64,000 bases of DNA. It comes from Paenibacillus mendelii (GTDB lineage: Bacteria; Bacillota; Bacilli; Paenibacillales; Paenibacillaceae). Of this stretch, positions 34,717-42,671 are shown piece after piece (position 1 is the stretch's first letter; each line of letters starts with the position of its first letter). The notes under the pieces are model-generated. The model had not been told where the DNA came from. It saw nothing but the letters and a program-made list of their open reading frames with translations, and ran no database searches. The DNA lies in assembly GCF_024498075.1 (NCBI RefSeq), contig NZ_JANHOF010000018.1, positions 1-64,000 of the forward strand. Direction: 5' to 3'. Position numbers and translations under genes: made by a program.

Positions 34717-35760
34717 ATGCTTACCATGCGATTATTTCAGGATATGAAAACAGGCCGTACCATACAGGCGATCGGTGAGCCGGGTACGGATACGGGCCGC
34801 CATTATTTTACGGCGATGTCGTGGATGTCGGACAACCGTCATATTGTGCTCAATGCCAAGCTCGGCACCTTCCAATGCCAGTATGTCAAGTTCGATACCG
34901 TAAGCGGAACGACCACGGTGCTGGCTGAAGACGAGCAGTGGGCGGCGGGAGCCGTATCCCCGGATGATAAGCTGTATTATATAAGAGGAAACGAGATTAT
35001 GGTCATTGATTTGACTACGATGGAAAAAAATGTATGTTATAGGGCGGAGCAAGGAAAGGACTTTCATGGTCCGCTTTCGTTCACGAATGACGGCCAAACA
35101 TTGGGTACGTACATGTATGATCCCAATGGCATTTGCTCACTTGGTACGATCGATCTTGCCTCAGGCCTACTCCATGTGGCAGCTATCCCGCAGTTTGTGA
35201 AACCGTACAGCGTAGCTAATCATGCGATGGTCAATCCGGTGAACCCGAACCTCGTCTATTACGCCCATGAAGGGAAAACGGAATTTATCCCCGACCGGCT
35301 CTGGGTGGCGGACATGCGTACGGGGGAAGTGAAGAATATCTACCGCCAGAAGCGTCTGGAGGACGGCACGCTAGTCGAATACTGCGGTCATGAGATGTGG
35401 GCTTCCAATGGGGAGGGGATGTACTTTGTCAAGTATAGTCCAAGTCCGCTCAAGCCGACCGGGGTTTTCTTTGCAGACTACCGGGGAGAGAATTGGGCGT
35501 TTATTAACGGGGATTATGCGTATTGGCATGCATGCGTGAGCCCGGATGGCCGCTATATTGTCGCAGATACGCATGAGTTGATTACAAAGATCGTATTAAT
35601 CGACCTGCAGACGAAGACATCGGAGCTCCTGTGCGAGCAGCAAATGTGGTGGGATCATCCGGGGCACCCGCATCCTTCCTTCAGCCCGGACAGCAGGAAA
35701 GTCTCCTTTACGTTCGCCGACGAGGACAACCGCCTGTGGGCGGGCATCATTGAATTATGA
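34717..35760 (+). CDS. Oligogalacturonate-lyase-like beta-propeller (PL22-like)
   Basis: A 347-residue cytoplasmic propeller. The C-terminal HPGHPHPSFSPDSRKVSF closely follows the oligogalacturonate lyase pattern, in which two His residues of an H-x-H pair bind manganese; VNPNLVYYAHEG and EYCGHEMWASNG are further matching blades with His. PL22 lyases split digalacturonate and short oligomers into 4-deoxy-L-threo-5-hexosulose uronate. Some other propellers share these blades, so the exact substrate is open. The ATG at 34717 was chosen for the family-like start; a GGGAG stretch lies 11 bases upstream. It follows a terminator, so it has its own transcription or read-through. Confidence 0.78.
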   Translation: MLTMRLFQDMKTGRTIQAIGEPGTDTGRHYFTAMSWMSDNRHIVLNAKLGTFQCQYVKFDTVSGTTTVLAEDEQWAAGAVSPDDKLYYIRGNEIMVIDLTTMEKNVCYRAEQGKDFHGPLSFTNDGQTLGTYMYDPNGICSLGTIDLASGLLHVAAIPQFVKPYSVANHAMVNPVNPNLVYYAHEGKTEFIPDRLWVADMRTGEVKNIYRQKRLEDGTLVEYCGHEMWASNGEGMYFVKYSPSPLKPTGVFFADYRGENWAFINGDYAYWHACVSPDGRYIVADTHELITKIVLIDLQTKTSELLCEQQMWWDHPGHPHPSFSPDSRKVSFTFADEDNRLWAGIIEL

Positions 35761-35769
35761 CAATGATAA

Positions 35770-35809
35770 CAGGCTCGAGAGCCCCTTTAGTATAAGACTC
35801 TCGAGCCTG
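35770..35809. terminator. Inverted repeat between convergent genes
   Basis: CAGGCTCGAGAG and CTCTCGAGCCTG form a perfect 12-bp stem around a 16-base loop, between the stops of two converging genes. There is no clear T-run on either side, so it is a probable, not certain, bidirectional terminator. Confidence 0.55.
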
Positions 35810-35816
35810 GCTGCGC

Positions 35817-36578
35817 TCATTGATCCTGGAGCAGTTCATCCAGGAGCTTATCCTTATTGTTCAGAAACTGCTTATAGATGATAAAGTGCTCCGTTTCTTC
35901 CAGAGGCTTCTCGGTAATCCCCTCGGCCGTCAACTCGTATATCTTCGCATCCGGGTAAGCCATCAGGATGGGGGAATGAGTTGAGATAATAAACTGAGCG
36001 TTCTGCTGGATAAGCTGATGCATGCGCGAGATCATGGCCATCTGCCGAAAGGGGGACAGGGCGGCCTCCGGCTCATCCATGATGTATAGGCCATTGCCGC
36101 GGAAGCGGTGGAGAAAGGCGGCGAAGAAGGATTCGCCATGCGATTGCTCATGAAGCGATTTGCCGCCATAAGAATCGATAATCGGAGGGCCGAAGGAAGG
36201 CTCGCGATCCATTCTGTCGATATTCGTTGCCAGATTATAGTAGCTTTCCGCGCGGAAGAAGAAGCCATCCCGGGCTCTTAAGGGGCCGCGAACGAGCCGG
36301 ATATGCTGATACAGCTCGGAATGGGTGGCTTCGGTGGAGAAGTTGAAGTTCATCGTGCCGCCCTCGGCATTGAAGCCCCAAGCAACCGCGATCGCTTCCA
36401 GCAGCGTTGACTTCCCCATCCCGTTCTCGCCGACAATATAGGTGACGTTCGGATGAAAGTCCAGACGTTCCAGATGCTGGATTGCGTCCAGTGAATACGG
36501 ATACTTGTCGAAATTCTCGACTTTGTCTCTCAACAGCTGCATGCTTCGCAAGAATGCTCCCCGTCCATTTGTTCGCAT
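35817..36578 (-). CDS. ABC-type/AAA ATPase, soluble, unknown role
   Basis: A 253-residue cytoplasmic ATPase. Walker A is VGENGMGKSTLL, the signature region reads SHGESFFAAF, and Walker B is LYIMDEPEAALS followed by a switch His in FIISTHSPILMAYP. The layout matches small standalone ATPases of the AAA_21/AAA_15 kind (YhaQ-unlike, no permease beside it). The ATG at 36576-36578 follows GGAGG with about 12 bases; 15 further upstream codons are not family-like. No partner nuclease or toxin gene is adjacent, so a defence role cannot be claimed. Confidence 0.85.
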   Translation of the reverse strand: MRTNGRGAFLRSMQLLRDKVENFDKYPYSLDAIQHLERLDFHPNVTYIVGENGMGKSTLLEAIAVAWGFNAEGGTMNFNFSTEATHSELYQHIRLVRGPLRARDGFFFRAESYYNLATNIDRMDREPSFGPPIIDSYGGKSLHEQSHGESFFAAFLHRFRGNGLYIMDEPEAALSPFRQMAMISRMHQLIQQNAQFIISTHSPILMAYPDAKIYELTAEGITEKPLEETEHFIIYKQFLNNKDKLLDELLQDQ

Positions 36579-36743
36579 TCCGATTCTACACCTCCAAAGC
36601 TTTATTCTCGCCCTGCAATTCACTATTAGTAGTATACTTAATCCCGATTAGGGATGCCATGCTCATGTCGGTTTGCCGGGAAAAACGATGTCGCTTATAC
36701 GCGGTTCGGGTCGCAATAATTACCACTCGACAGAAAACGCCCG

Positions 36744-36773
36744 TTGACAATGCAAATCGTTTCTGCCTACAAT
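36744..36773 (+). promoter_or_regulatory. Promoter of the TagO-type gene
   Basis: TTGACA (36744-36749) and TACAAT (36768-36773) are 18 bases apart, 38 bases before the ATG. Confidence 0.8.
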
Positions 36774-36810
36774 CATACATATACACATTCGAGCAGGAAG
36801 GGAGTCGACG

Positions 36811-37767
36811 ATGAATTATCTGATCGCTTTTATGCTTTCCTTTGGTATTGTAGTGGCCTTAATTCCTCCTTTGAAAAGAGCGGCGCTCCGAATCGGCTTT
36901 GTAGACAAGCCCCGGAAAGACAGCGCTAGAAAAATACATAGAGATCCGATCCCGCTTACGGCCGGTATCGCCATCTTTATCGGCTTCGTCGCAGTATACC
37001 TGATATTCGTCCGGGATACTTGGGCACAGTCGGGCGCTATTCTCGGCGGCGGACTGCTTATTCTGCTGATTGGAATCGTGGATGACTGGTACAAAACCCA
37101 TGGTAAGGAATTCCCGGCGCTGCCGAAATTTCTCGTTCAAATATCGGCAGCGGTGCTTGTGTACGCATCGGGAATCGTCTTCGCCGGGTTCGAGAATCCG
37201 CTGAATGGCACTTATATCGTTCTTCCAGTATGGCTGTCGTTCCTCTTTACGGTCATGTGGATCTTCGGCGTCACGACGGTGATTAATTTCACCGACGGAA
37301 TGGATGGCCTGGCGGGCGGCTTGTCCGCTATATCCGGCGGAACGCTGCTTGTTGTCGCCCTTGTGATGGGACAGCAGGGCTCAGCCATGATGGCAGTCAT
37401 TACGGTTGGCGTATCGGTCGGTTATCTGTTGTTTAACCGTCCCCCGGCCAAGGTATTCATGGGTGATGCGGGTGCGACCTTCCTCGGGTTCATACTCGGC
37501 GTTGTAGCGCTCGACGGGGCCTTCAAGCAGGCGACAATGCTGTCGTTATTTATTCCGATTCTCGCATTAGGCGTACCGATTCTGGATAATCTTCGCGTCG
37601 TCATCGCACGGATGATGAAGGGCGTGCCGGTCTATCAAGCGGATGCCTCGCAAGTGCATTACCGGCTGTTGGCTACCGGAATGAAGCCGGTTCAAGTCGT
37701 CTCCTTCTTATATTTGGTGAACATTTGCTTCGGCCTGTTTTCCATCGTATTGCTGCTCGCTCAGTAG
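36811..37767 (+). CDS. tagO: Undecaprenyl-phosphate GlcNAc-1-phosphate transferase (TagO/WecA type)
   Basis: A 318-residue membrane enzyme with about ten segments that starts wall teichoic acid or other wall glycan synthesis by moving GlcNAc-1-P from UDP-GlcNAc to undecaprenyl phosphate. The family motifs are present: GFVDKPRKDSARKIHRDPIP, LLIGIVDDW (the DD pair), INFTDGMDGLAGG, VFMGDAGATFLG and the C-terminal QVHYRL His block. The ATG at 36811 follows GGAAGGGAG and a strong promoter; a terminator follows, so it is monocistronic. The sugar could differ in other members, so TagO is the best, not the only, name. Confidence 0.9.
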   Translation: MNYLIAFMLSFGIVVALIPPLKRAALRIGFVDKPRKDSARKIHRDPIPLTAGIAIFIGFVAVYLIFVRDTWAQSGAILGGGLLILLIGIVDDWYKTHGKEFPALPKFLVQISAAVLVYASGIVFAGFENPLNGTYIVLPVWLSFLFTVMWIFGVTTVINFTDGMDGLAGGLSAISGGTLLVVALVMGQQGSAMMAVITVGVSVGYLLFNRPPAKVFMGDAGATFLGFILGVVALDGAFKQATMLSLFIPILALGVPILDNLRVVIARMMKGVPVYQADASQVHYRLLATGMKPVQVVSFLYLVNICFGLFSIVLLLAQ

Positions 37768-38154
37768 ATCTAATTCAGCAAGCAGACTTAAACTCCAGAG
37801 AGTTCTCTGGAGTTTTTTTATGGTTTTTGATAGCTGCTCAAGAGGGTTGGTCAACTGTGTATTCCTCTAAGGTCCGCGGGACAGCAGTAACACCGTAATT
37901 TGCCGTTACAGGTTCAGGTCAGACGGGCAGGACTGCCAAATTGGCTGCAGACAAGATGAGATGTCCAGGAGCGCGCGTTCGGTACAATATGATCAACAGT
38001 GACCATGCAGCGTCACACCGTGCTTTGGAGCTACATCCGGTGAAAGAGATTTTGGTTATGTGAATTTTGCCTTTTTGCTTCAAAAATGAAATAATCAAGA
38101 CTGTATGGATTGCCCATTGAACTTAACATATCGTGATACCTAACAGGAGAGTGA
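37768..38154. other. 387-base gap, terminator only
   Basis: Apart from the terminator at its start, I see no gene or clear element. A short inverted pair GTAAC...GTTAC lies near 37888-37910. The 50 bases before 38155 are AT-rich and may hold a promoter for the TerB-like gene. Confidence 0.5.
37790..37819 (+). terminator. Terminator of the TagO-type gene
   Basis: AACTCCAGAG pairs with CTCTGGAGTT around a 4-base loop and is followed by a run of T residues. Confidence 0.95.
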
Positions 38155-38571
38155 ATGAATTTGTTTCTTCATTTTTTACAGACGAAAGAGGATAAAGAAG
38201 CATTTCTGGAATTGGCCCATGTCGTGGCACAAGCCGACGGATTTGTGAACAGTAAAGAACGGGGATACTTGCGCTCTTACATGGCGGAGATGAACTTGCA
38301 CGAGTCTGAGTACAACTTTTCGGAAGCTAGGGAATTATCGGCTATTATTGGCGAATTGAAGGTTGAACAGGTGAAAAATATTTTCTTCGTCGAGATCCTG
38401 CTGCTCATGTTCGCAGATGGCGACTACAACGAAGAAGAGAAACAGATCGTCATGGACTTGAAGCGATTATTCGGATACTCCGACGAAACCTATGAATCGT
38501 ACAAGAATTGGGTCATTCGCATGGATAAGCATAAGATTGAGGGTGTCAAGCTTATACTGAATCCTTCCTGA
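38155..38571 (+). CDS. TerB-like domain protein
   Basis: A 138-residue soluble helical protein. The sequence AFLELAHVVAQADGFVNSKERGYLRSYM, then VEILLLMFADGDYNEEEKQIVMDL, shows the two acidic D-G-x-x-x-x-E loops of TerB/DUF533-type domains, which are thought to bind metal at the membrane surface. The ATG follows AGGAGA with a 5-base gap. It is flanked by terminators, so it is expressed alone. TerB domains occur in tellurite-resistance and stress operons; no such operon is present, so only the domain can be named. Confidence 0.75.
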   Translation: MNLFLHFLQTKEDKEAFLELAHVVAQADGFVNSKERGYLRSYMAEMNLHESEYNFSEARELSAIIGELKVEQVKNIFFVEILLLMFADGDYNEEEKQIVMDLKRLFGYSDETYESYKNWVIRMDKHKIEGVKLILNPS

Positions 38572-38607
38572 ACTCATCTTCCACAAGTGTAGTAACGCAT
38601 GTCAAGA

Positions 38608-38639
38608 AACCATCGCTCCCGCAGAGCGGTGGTTTTTTG
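38608..38639 (+). terminator. Terminator of the TerB-like gene
   Basis: CCATCGCTC pairs with GAGCGGTGG (one G-T pair) around a 5-base loop, followed by TTTTTT. Confidence 0.9.
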
Positions 38640-38701
38640 CTTGCATATTTTACTACCTACCCACAAACAATGAGAGTATCGCATGAAAAGGAGTGGAAAT
38701 G

Positions 38702-39511
38702 ATGAAAAGATTTGGTTGCGTTGCAGCAGCTATATTGATGATTCTGATCAGCAGTGTAGGGGGACGAACGGGGTACGCTCAAGAGGAGCCGCGAGAAATC
38801 AAACAGGTAGCTATCGTCATTGATGATTTCGGCAATAACATGACGGGGACAGCGGAGATGTTCGACCTTCCTGTTCATATTACGGCTGCGGTTATGCCGT
38901 TCATGCCGACGACGAAGCAGGATGCGGAGCAGGCCCACAAGAAGGGGCATGACGTGATCGTACATATGCCAATGGAACCGAATCAGGGCAAGAAGGAGTG
39001 GCTGGGACCTGGCGCAATTACGACGAGCATGGATGATGCGGAAATTCGCAAGCGCGTCGAGGAAGCCATACGGGACGTTCCCCATGCCATTGGGATGAAT
39101 AATCATATGGGCTCCAAGATAACGGCTGACGAACGAGCCATGCGTATTGTATTGTCCGTTGTGAAGGAGAATAATATGTTCTTCCTTGACAGCCGTACGA
39201 CCTATAAGACGGTTGTGCCAAAGATTGCCGCGGAGCTTGGCGTACCGTTATTGTCTAATCATGTGTTCCTTGACGATGTTTATACCATGCAGCATATTTC
39301 AGCCCAAATCGGGGTGCTTAAGAAGCTTCTGGAATCGAATGTCGAGTGCGTGGCCATCGGACACGTCGGAGCACCAGGCAAAAAAACAGCCGCGGTGCTT
39401 AAAGACGCGATACCGCGGCTGAAGGAGAGGGTAAGCTTCGTTAAGCTGTCGGAGATGGTGGTGGCATCAGCGGAGAAGGATATAGTTCCGAATCCCGGAC
39501 GCGATCGCTGA
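38702..39511 (+). CDS. Divergent polysaccharide deacetylase (YibQ/DUF610 type), exported
   Basis: A 269-residue protein with a signal peptide (hydrophobic residues about 6-24, cleavage near GYAQ). VAIVIDDFGNNM carries the DD metal pair, followed by AAVMPFMPTTKQDAEQAHKKGHDVIVHMPMEP (see the HDV and HMP blocks) and GMNNHMGSKIT with the His ligands. This is the NodB-like fold variant called divergent polysaccharide deacetylase. The ATG at 38702 has AAAGGAG 8 bases upstream; the ATG at 38699 is possible. It would deacetylate a wall or surface glycan. Its 3' end overlaps the convergent amidase gene by 45 bases. Confidence 0.86.
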   Translation: MKRFGCVAAAILMILISSVGGRTGYAQEEPREIKQVAIVIDDFGNNMTGTAEMFDLPVHITAAVMPFMPTTKQDAEQAHKKGHDVIVHMPMEPNQGKKEWLGPGAITTSMDDAEIRKRVEEAIRDVPHAIGMNNHMGSKITADERAMRIVLSVVKENNMFFLDSRTTYKTVVPKIAAELGVPLLSNHVFLDDVYTMQHISAQIGVLKKLLESNVECVAIGHVGAPGKKTAAVLKDAIPRLKERVSFVKLSEMVVASAEKDIVPNPGRDR

Positions 39512-40234
39512 AGCGGTCTGAAGCTGATAACGCGGGTCGGTCAGCATCCTGCGGTCTTCTTCATTGCTGATGAAGCCCATCTCTACGATAACCGCCGGCT
39601 GCTTGACGACGTTGAGTAAGTAGAAGGGCTTACCCATTTTGGGAAGCTTACGGGTGTTCTGCTGCCGATTGAGGGCATCTTGGATACAGTAGGCAAGCAG
39701 AGCGCTTTGTCCTTCATTCTGATGAAGAACGAGCGGCCCCCGAACGGATTTGTTCTTGCCCCAGTTGACATGAAGGCTGACAACCGTGCCCGCTTGAATT
39801 TCCTTGCTTAACTGGGATCGTTGGGATAAATCCCGCTTATGTCTGGAACGGCTGGAGAACCAGCGGTTGTCGTCACTAAGCGCATAATCCCCGTTTCGGT
39901 TCAATACCACTCGAACGCCGCTGCTGCTTAAGAGTAAATATAATTTTTTGGCAACCGCCAGGTTAATGTCTTTCTCCAGAATGTCGCCCTGGAATGCGCC
40001 GCCGTCAATACCGCCATGACCGGCGTCAATAATGATTTCGGCCGTTGGCAGCGCGCGCTGATAATCCGGGTCGCCATCGGGCTCCGTTTCCGCATGCGCA
40101 GGAGCGGGCGTAGTGTGTTTGCTTTGTTCCGGTACGAATGCTCCAACCGGACTCGCATACATGAAGCAAAGCATAATTATCGTTCCAACGCCAAAATAAC
40201 GCGCGAGCCTTCGCATCTGTCCGTTCTTAAACAT
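39467..40234 (-). CDS. cwlD: N-acetylmuramoyl-L-alanine amidase, CwlD-like
   Basis: A 255-residue exported Amidase_3 enzyme. A membrane/signal segment (residues about 14-34) precedes the zinc amidase domain: IIIDAGHGGIDGGAFQGDILEKDINL supplies His and Glu ligands, SLHVNWGKNK the second His, and AVIVEMGFISNEEDRRML the catalytic Glu. In B. subtilis CwlD makes muramic lactam in the spore cortex, and the length and motifs fit, so a germination role is likely in a sporulating Paenibacillaceae. The ATG at 40232-40234 has GGAGG 10 bases upstream; starts 3 and 7 codons earlier are closer to or inside the site. Its 3' end overlaps the deacetylase gene on the other strand. Confidence 0.82.
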   Translation of the reverse strand: MFKNGQMRRLARYFGVGTIIMLCFMYASPVGAFVPEQSKHTTPAPAHAETEPDGDPDYQRALPTAEIIIDAGHGGIDGGAFQGDILEKDINLAVAKKLYLLLSSSGVRVVLNRNGDYALSDDNRWFSSRSRHKRDLSQRSQLSKEIQAGTVVSLHVNWGKNKSVRGPLVLHQNEGQSALLAYCIQDALNRQQNTRKLPKMGKPFYLLNVVKQPAVIVEMGFISNEEDRRMLTDPRYQLQTASAIASGIRNYILLR

Positions 40235-40361
40235 GCCTTTCATTCCTCCATTCAAAAGCCTTCGCCTTATCGTGGCACATACAGTCCCAACTCATTCATG
40301 TTTGAACGATGAAGGAAGAGGAAACACTGATAAACGAAATGATGAACGGAGGTGCATCAGG

Positions 40362-40553
40362 GTGGCGAGCCGGGATGAGTTAATCAAATATATGACACAG
40401 CAATTGGTCACTTATATGGAAACACCGCTAGAACAGCGTAAACAGAAACGCGAAGCAGCCAAAGCTGCAAAAGAGCCTTGGCTGACACGTTGGTTCGGTA
40501 TTGCTCCGCTTGGGATCGCACTATGGTGGCGCAAACGGCGAAGCCGGTTATAG
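40362..40553 (+). CDS. yqzE: YqzE-type small protein
   Basis: A 63-residue protein matching B. subtilis YqzE: a start SRDELIKYMTQQLVTYMETP, a basic Lys/Arg/Ala stretch, and a hydrophobic WFGIAPLGIALWW end with a basic tail. The GTG at 40362 follows GGAGG with a 9-base spacer. In B. subtilis it lies near the comG and yqhG/yqhH region, and here yqhG and yqhH follow, so gene order is partly kept. The function is not established. Confidence 0.85.
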   Translation: MASRDELIKYMTQQLVTYMETPLEQRKQKREAAKAAKEPWLTRWFGIAPLGIALWWRKRRSRL

Positions 40554-40570
40554 CTGGTTAGCTTAAGACG

Positions 40571-41461
40571 TTATTTATAGAAGCTTCCGTCTGCAGACAA
40601 GGCGTTCATCGGCAGATATCGAGTTCCAAGCTGTTCGAAAGCGACGAATAACGTTTCGTCATTCCACTGGTGATAACCGATCGCCGGCCAGACGAACAGG
40701 ACGTTCTTATCGAACAGCTCTGCCGTGAATCGAATTTGCGCTTTACGATCCAGGAGGCTTGAGAGCTGCTTCACTTGATTGCCAGACAGCGGTGTCTGAG
40801 TAAGCCAAGGCATTCTCTCGTACGGATCGAATGAACGGTTCATATGGGATACGGATAGACGCAGCGGCGTATCGATCGCCGGGGATTCGCTAGTTATTTG
40901 CTTCATCCCGGATTGCCACTGCTTGTCATTGATCGGCAGGACATCTCCGGTCCACGCGTCCAAATAATGGGTTTCCCCGCTTGGGGCACTCCACTTCCAC
41001 ACGGCTAGCAAAGGATGGACGTACATGCGTTCCAGCTTGAGCGGCTTTTTTATGATGTCTGAATAAGAAGATATGAGTTCCTGCCGTACCATAGCCTGGT
41101 ACAGCGTATTCGGATCGAAGATCGGATGGCTGCCGGCGCCATACTCGCCTAGCGCAAAGCCGCCTTCTTCTAATGCATTGACGATCATGTAGCCAACAGG
41201 CTGCTGATTGGCACGGAACGTCACGAGCCATCCATGCTGGCCGGGGCCGATGGGTACTATTGTAGAACGGGCAGTCTTCCAAGCCTGAAATTCAGGCTGC
41301 GCGGATAAGCTGTTTACCCATTGTTGAACCTGTGCGGTTAAAGCAGTTCCGGCTCCGCCTGTTTCCGTTGAGCTTGTCCCAGCCGCTGAGCTGGAATGGT
41401 TACCGGCGACCATATGAATTAATAGTAATGCCGCATACAGCGGGACCCATTTTCTGCGCAT
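40571..41461 (-). CDS. Exported protein of unknown function
   Basis: A 296-residue protein with a signal peptide (RRKWVPLYAALLLIHMVAG, cleavage near SSAAG) and a Ser/Thr/Gly-rich start of the mature chain. The body has an alternating alpha/beta pattern with WLVTFRANQQPVGYMIVNA, MYVHPLLAVWKWSAPSGETHYLDAWTGDVLP and VLFVWPAIGYHQWNDETLFV. The WTGD and VGYMIV pieces resemble PepSY/YcdB-like exported domains, weakly. The ATG at 41459-41461 follows AGGTGG with a 7-base spacer. It is downstream of yqhG on the same strand and may be in that operon. No function is assigned. Confidence 0.7.
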   Translation of the reverse strand: MRRKWVPLYAALLLIHMVAGNHSSSAAGTSSTETGGAGTALTAQVQQWVNSLSAQPEFQAWKTARSTIVPIGPGQHGWLVTFRANQQPVGYMIVNALEEGGFALGEYGAGSHPIFDPNTLYQAMVRQELISSYSDIIKKPLKLERMYVHPLLAVWKWSAPSGETHYLDAWTGDVLPINDKQWQSGMKQITSESPAIDTPLRLSVSHMNRSFDPYERMPWLTQTPLSGNQVKQLSSLLDRKAQIRFTAELFDKNVLFVWPAIGYHQWNDETLFVAFEQLGTRYLPMNALSADGSFYK

Positions 41462-41618
41462 GATTATCCACCTGCTTCTTCCTCGGATTTGGCGTAACGC
41501 CATTGTATCGCAGCTAACACGAGAAGGTTGTAGGAACCTGTCGCGGAAAAGCGGACAAGCTCCCTTCTATTTTTGCCGTTTTCTTGCGAATGAACGGTCA
41601 AAACCCTTCTTATTGTCG

Positions 41619-42671
41619 TTACCCAATTCCTTGCAAATAGAAAATGCCGCAGTTAATGGCGGATACCGTCACGCGGGGTTCATACTGCCAGCGAATCTCA
41701 TCTTGCCTTCGTTTGAATTGCTCGGCAACTGCTCTGCGAACCTCCTCATCGGGCGATTCCAGAAGGGGCTCATAATAATGCTGGATCGTTGCCAGCTCAA
41801 GTTGAAGCCTGTCTGCGGCTGCGTCCGCCCATTCATAATCGTAGCTCCTCAGCTTGCGTTCAAGCGTCTGCTCGGCGATGGCGGTCGCTTTGTTCAGCGT
41901 CAATCCATTCTTCGCCGTATGAACGTTCGGAGGAAGTCGGGGAGTCATACGAAGCGACTGCAGCCGATCGTAGAATTGCTCCGCACATTGGCCGGTAGCC
42001 AAAGATACGCCGAAGGAATGCAGCTCCTCCCGTTTCATATCGCAGGCGAATTCTACTTTATAATTCACTCCAAGCCAAGCGGTGTAAGCAGTGGATTGAA
42101 GCGGATGCGAATTTTTCTTGTCAGGCTCTTGGAACAAACAGAGGTAGCTGCCATTTGCTTTGGCCGATTCGAACAATTGCTCGAGCTTTCGGGATCCGTA
42201 ATGCAAATCCTCGCGGGGGACACGGACGTTTGTGTTCAACGTGCCGTGGATGAATCCCATCGAGCGGCCGATTGCAGCTTCCGCAGCGCCAGCAATACCG
42301 CCTGCTGGCTGAGTCGCGCCGGATGGCCCGGACGCGCCGGGGGTGGCTTGAATCCCTGACGGATTCACCGCAGGCTGCGTGGTCACCGCTCCCGTAATGA
42401 CGCCTCCGCGGGAGGAAGCGACTGATGCTCCCTTCTCGCTTGCCTTCGACTCGTCGTATTTGTTCTTGTCAGTGACAAGGAGCATGGACATTGTTTCCGG
42501 TTCTGCGCCAGTACGATCTACAAAACCCCAATAAAAAGGACGGTTGGTCAGATCGCGATCGGCCTTCGGCGACAGCTTGACAAGAAAATGCGCGGGAGAT
42601 TTCTCCATGATCCGGCATTCCGTCGTTTCCAAATAACGTTGGACAAATTTATGAACTTGACGGTCGTTCAC
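41619..42671 (-). CDS. yqhG: YqhG family protein
   Basis: A 350-residue soluble protein. The N-terminal part (VHKFVQRYLETTECRIMEKS, then VKLSPKADRDLTNRPFYWGFVDRTG) and the C-terminal part (LNKATAIAEQTLERKLRSYDYEWADAAADRLQLEL) match YqhG as I recall it. Between them, residues about 75-135 are a low-complexity Gly/Ala/Pro/Ser/Thr stretch that is not part of the usual protein, so this is a longer version. The start overlaps the yqhH stop (ATGA), as in B. subtilis where the two are adjacent. The role is unknown; coupling to a SNF2 helicase suggests nucleic-acid work. Confidence 0.88.
   Translation of the reverse strand: MNDRQVHKFVQRYLETTECRIMEKSPAHFLVKLSPKADRDLTNRPFYWGFVDRTGAEPETMSMLLVTDKNKYDESKASEKGASVASSRGGVITGAVTTQPAVNPSGIQATPGASGPSGATQPAGGIAGAAEAAIGRSMGFIHGTLNTNVRVPREDLHYGSRKLEQLFESAKANGSYLCLFQEPDKKNSHPLQSTAYTAWLGVNYKVEFACDMKREELHSFGVSLATGQCAEQFYDRLQSLRMTPRLPPNVHTAKNGLTLNKATAIAEQTLERKLRSYDYEWADAAADRLQLELATIQHYYEPLLESPDEEVRRAVAEQFKRRQDEIRWQYEPRVTVSAINCGIFYLQGIG

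Noticed and set aside
35817-36578. Standalone ATPase as part of a defence system
   Set aside because: No nuclease, toxin or other partner gene lies beside it; neighbours are housekeeping genes.
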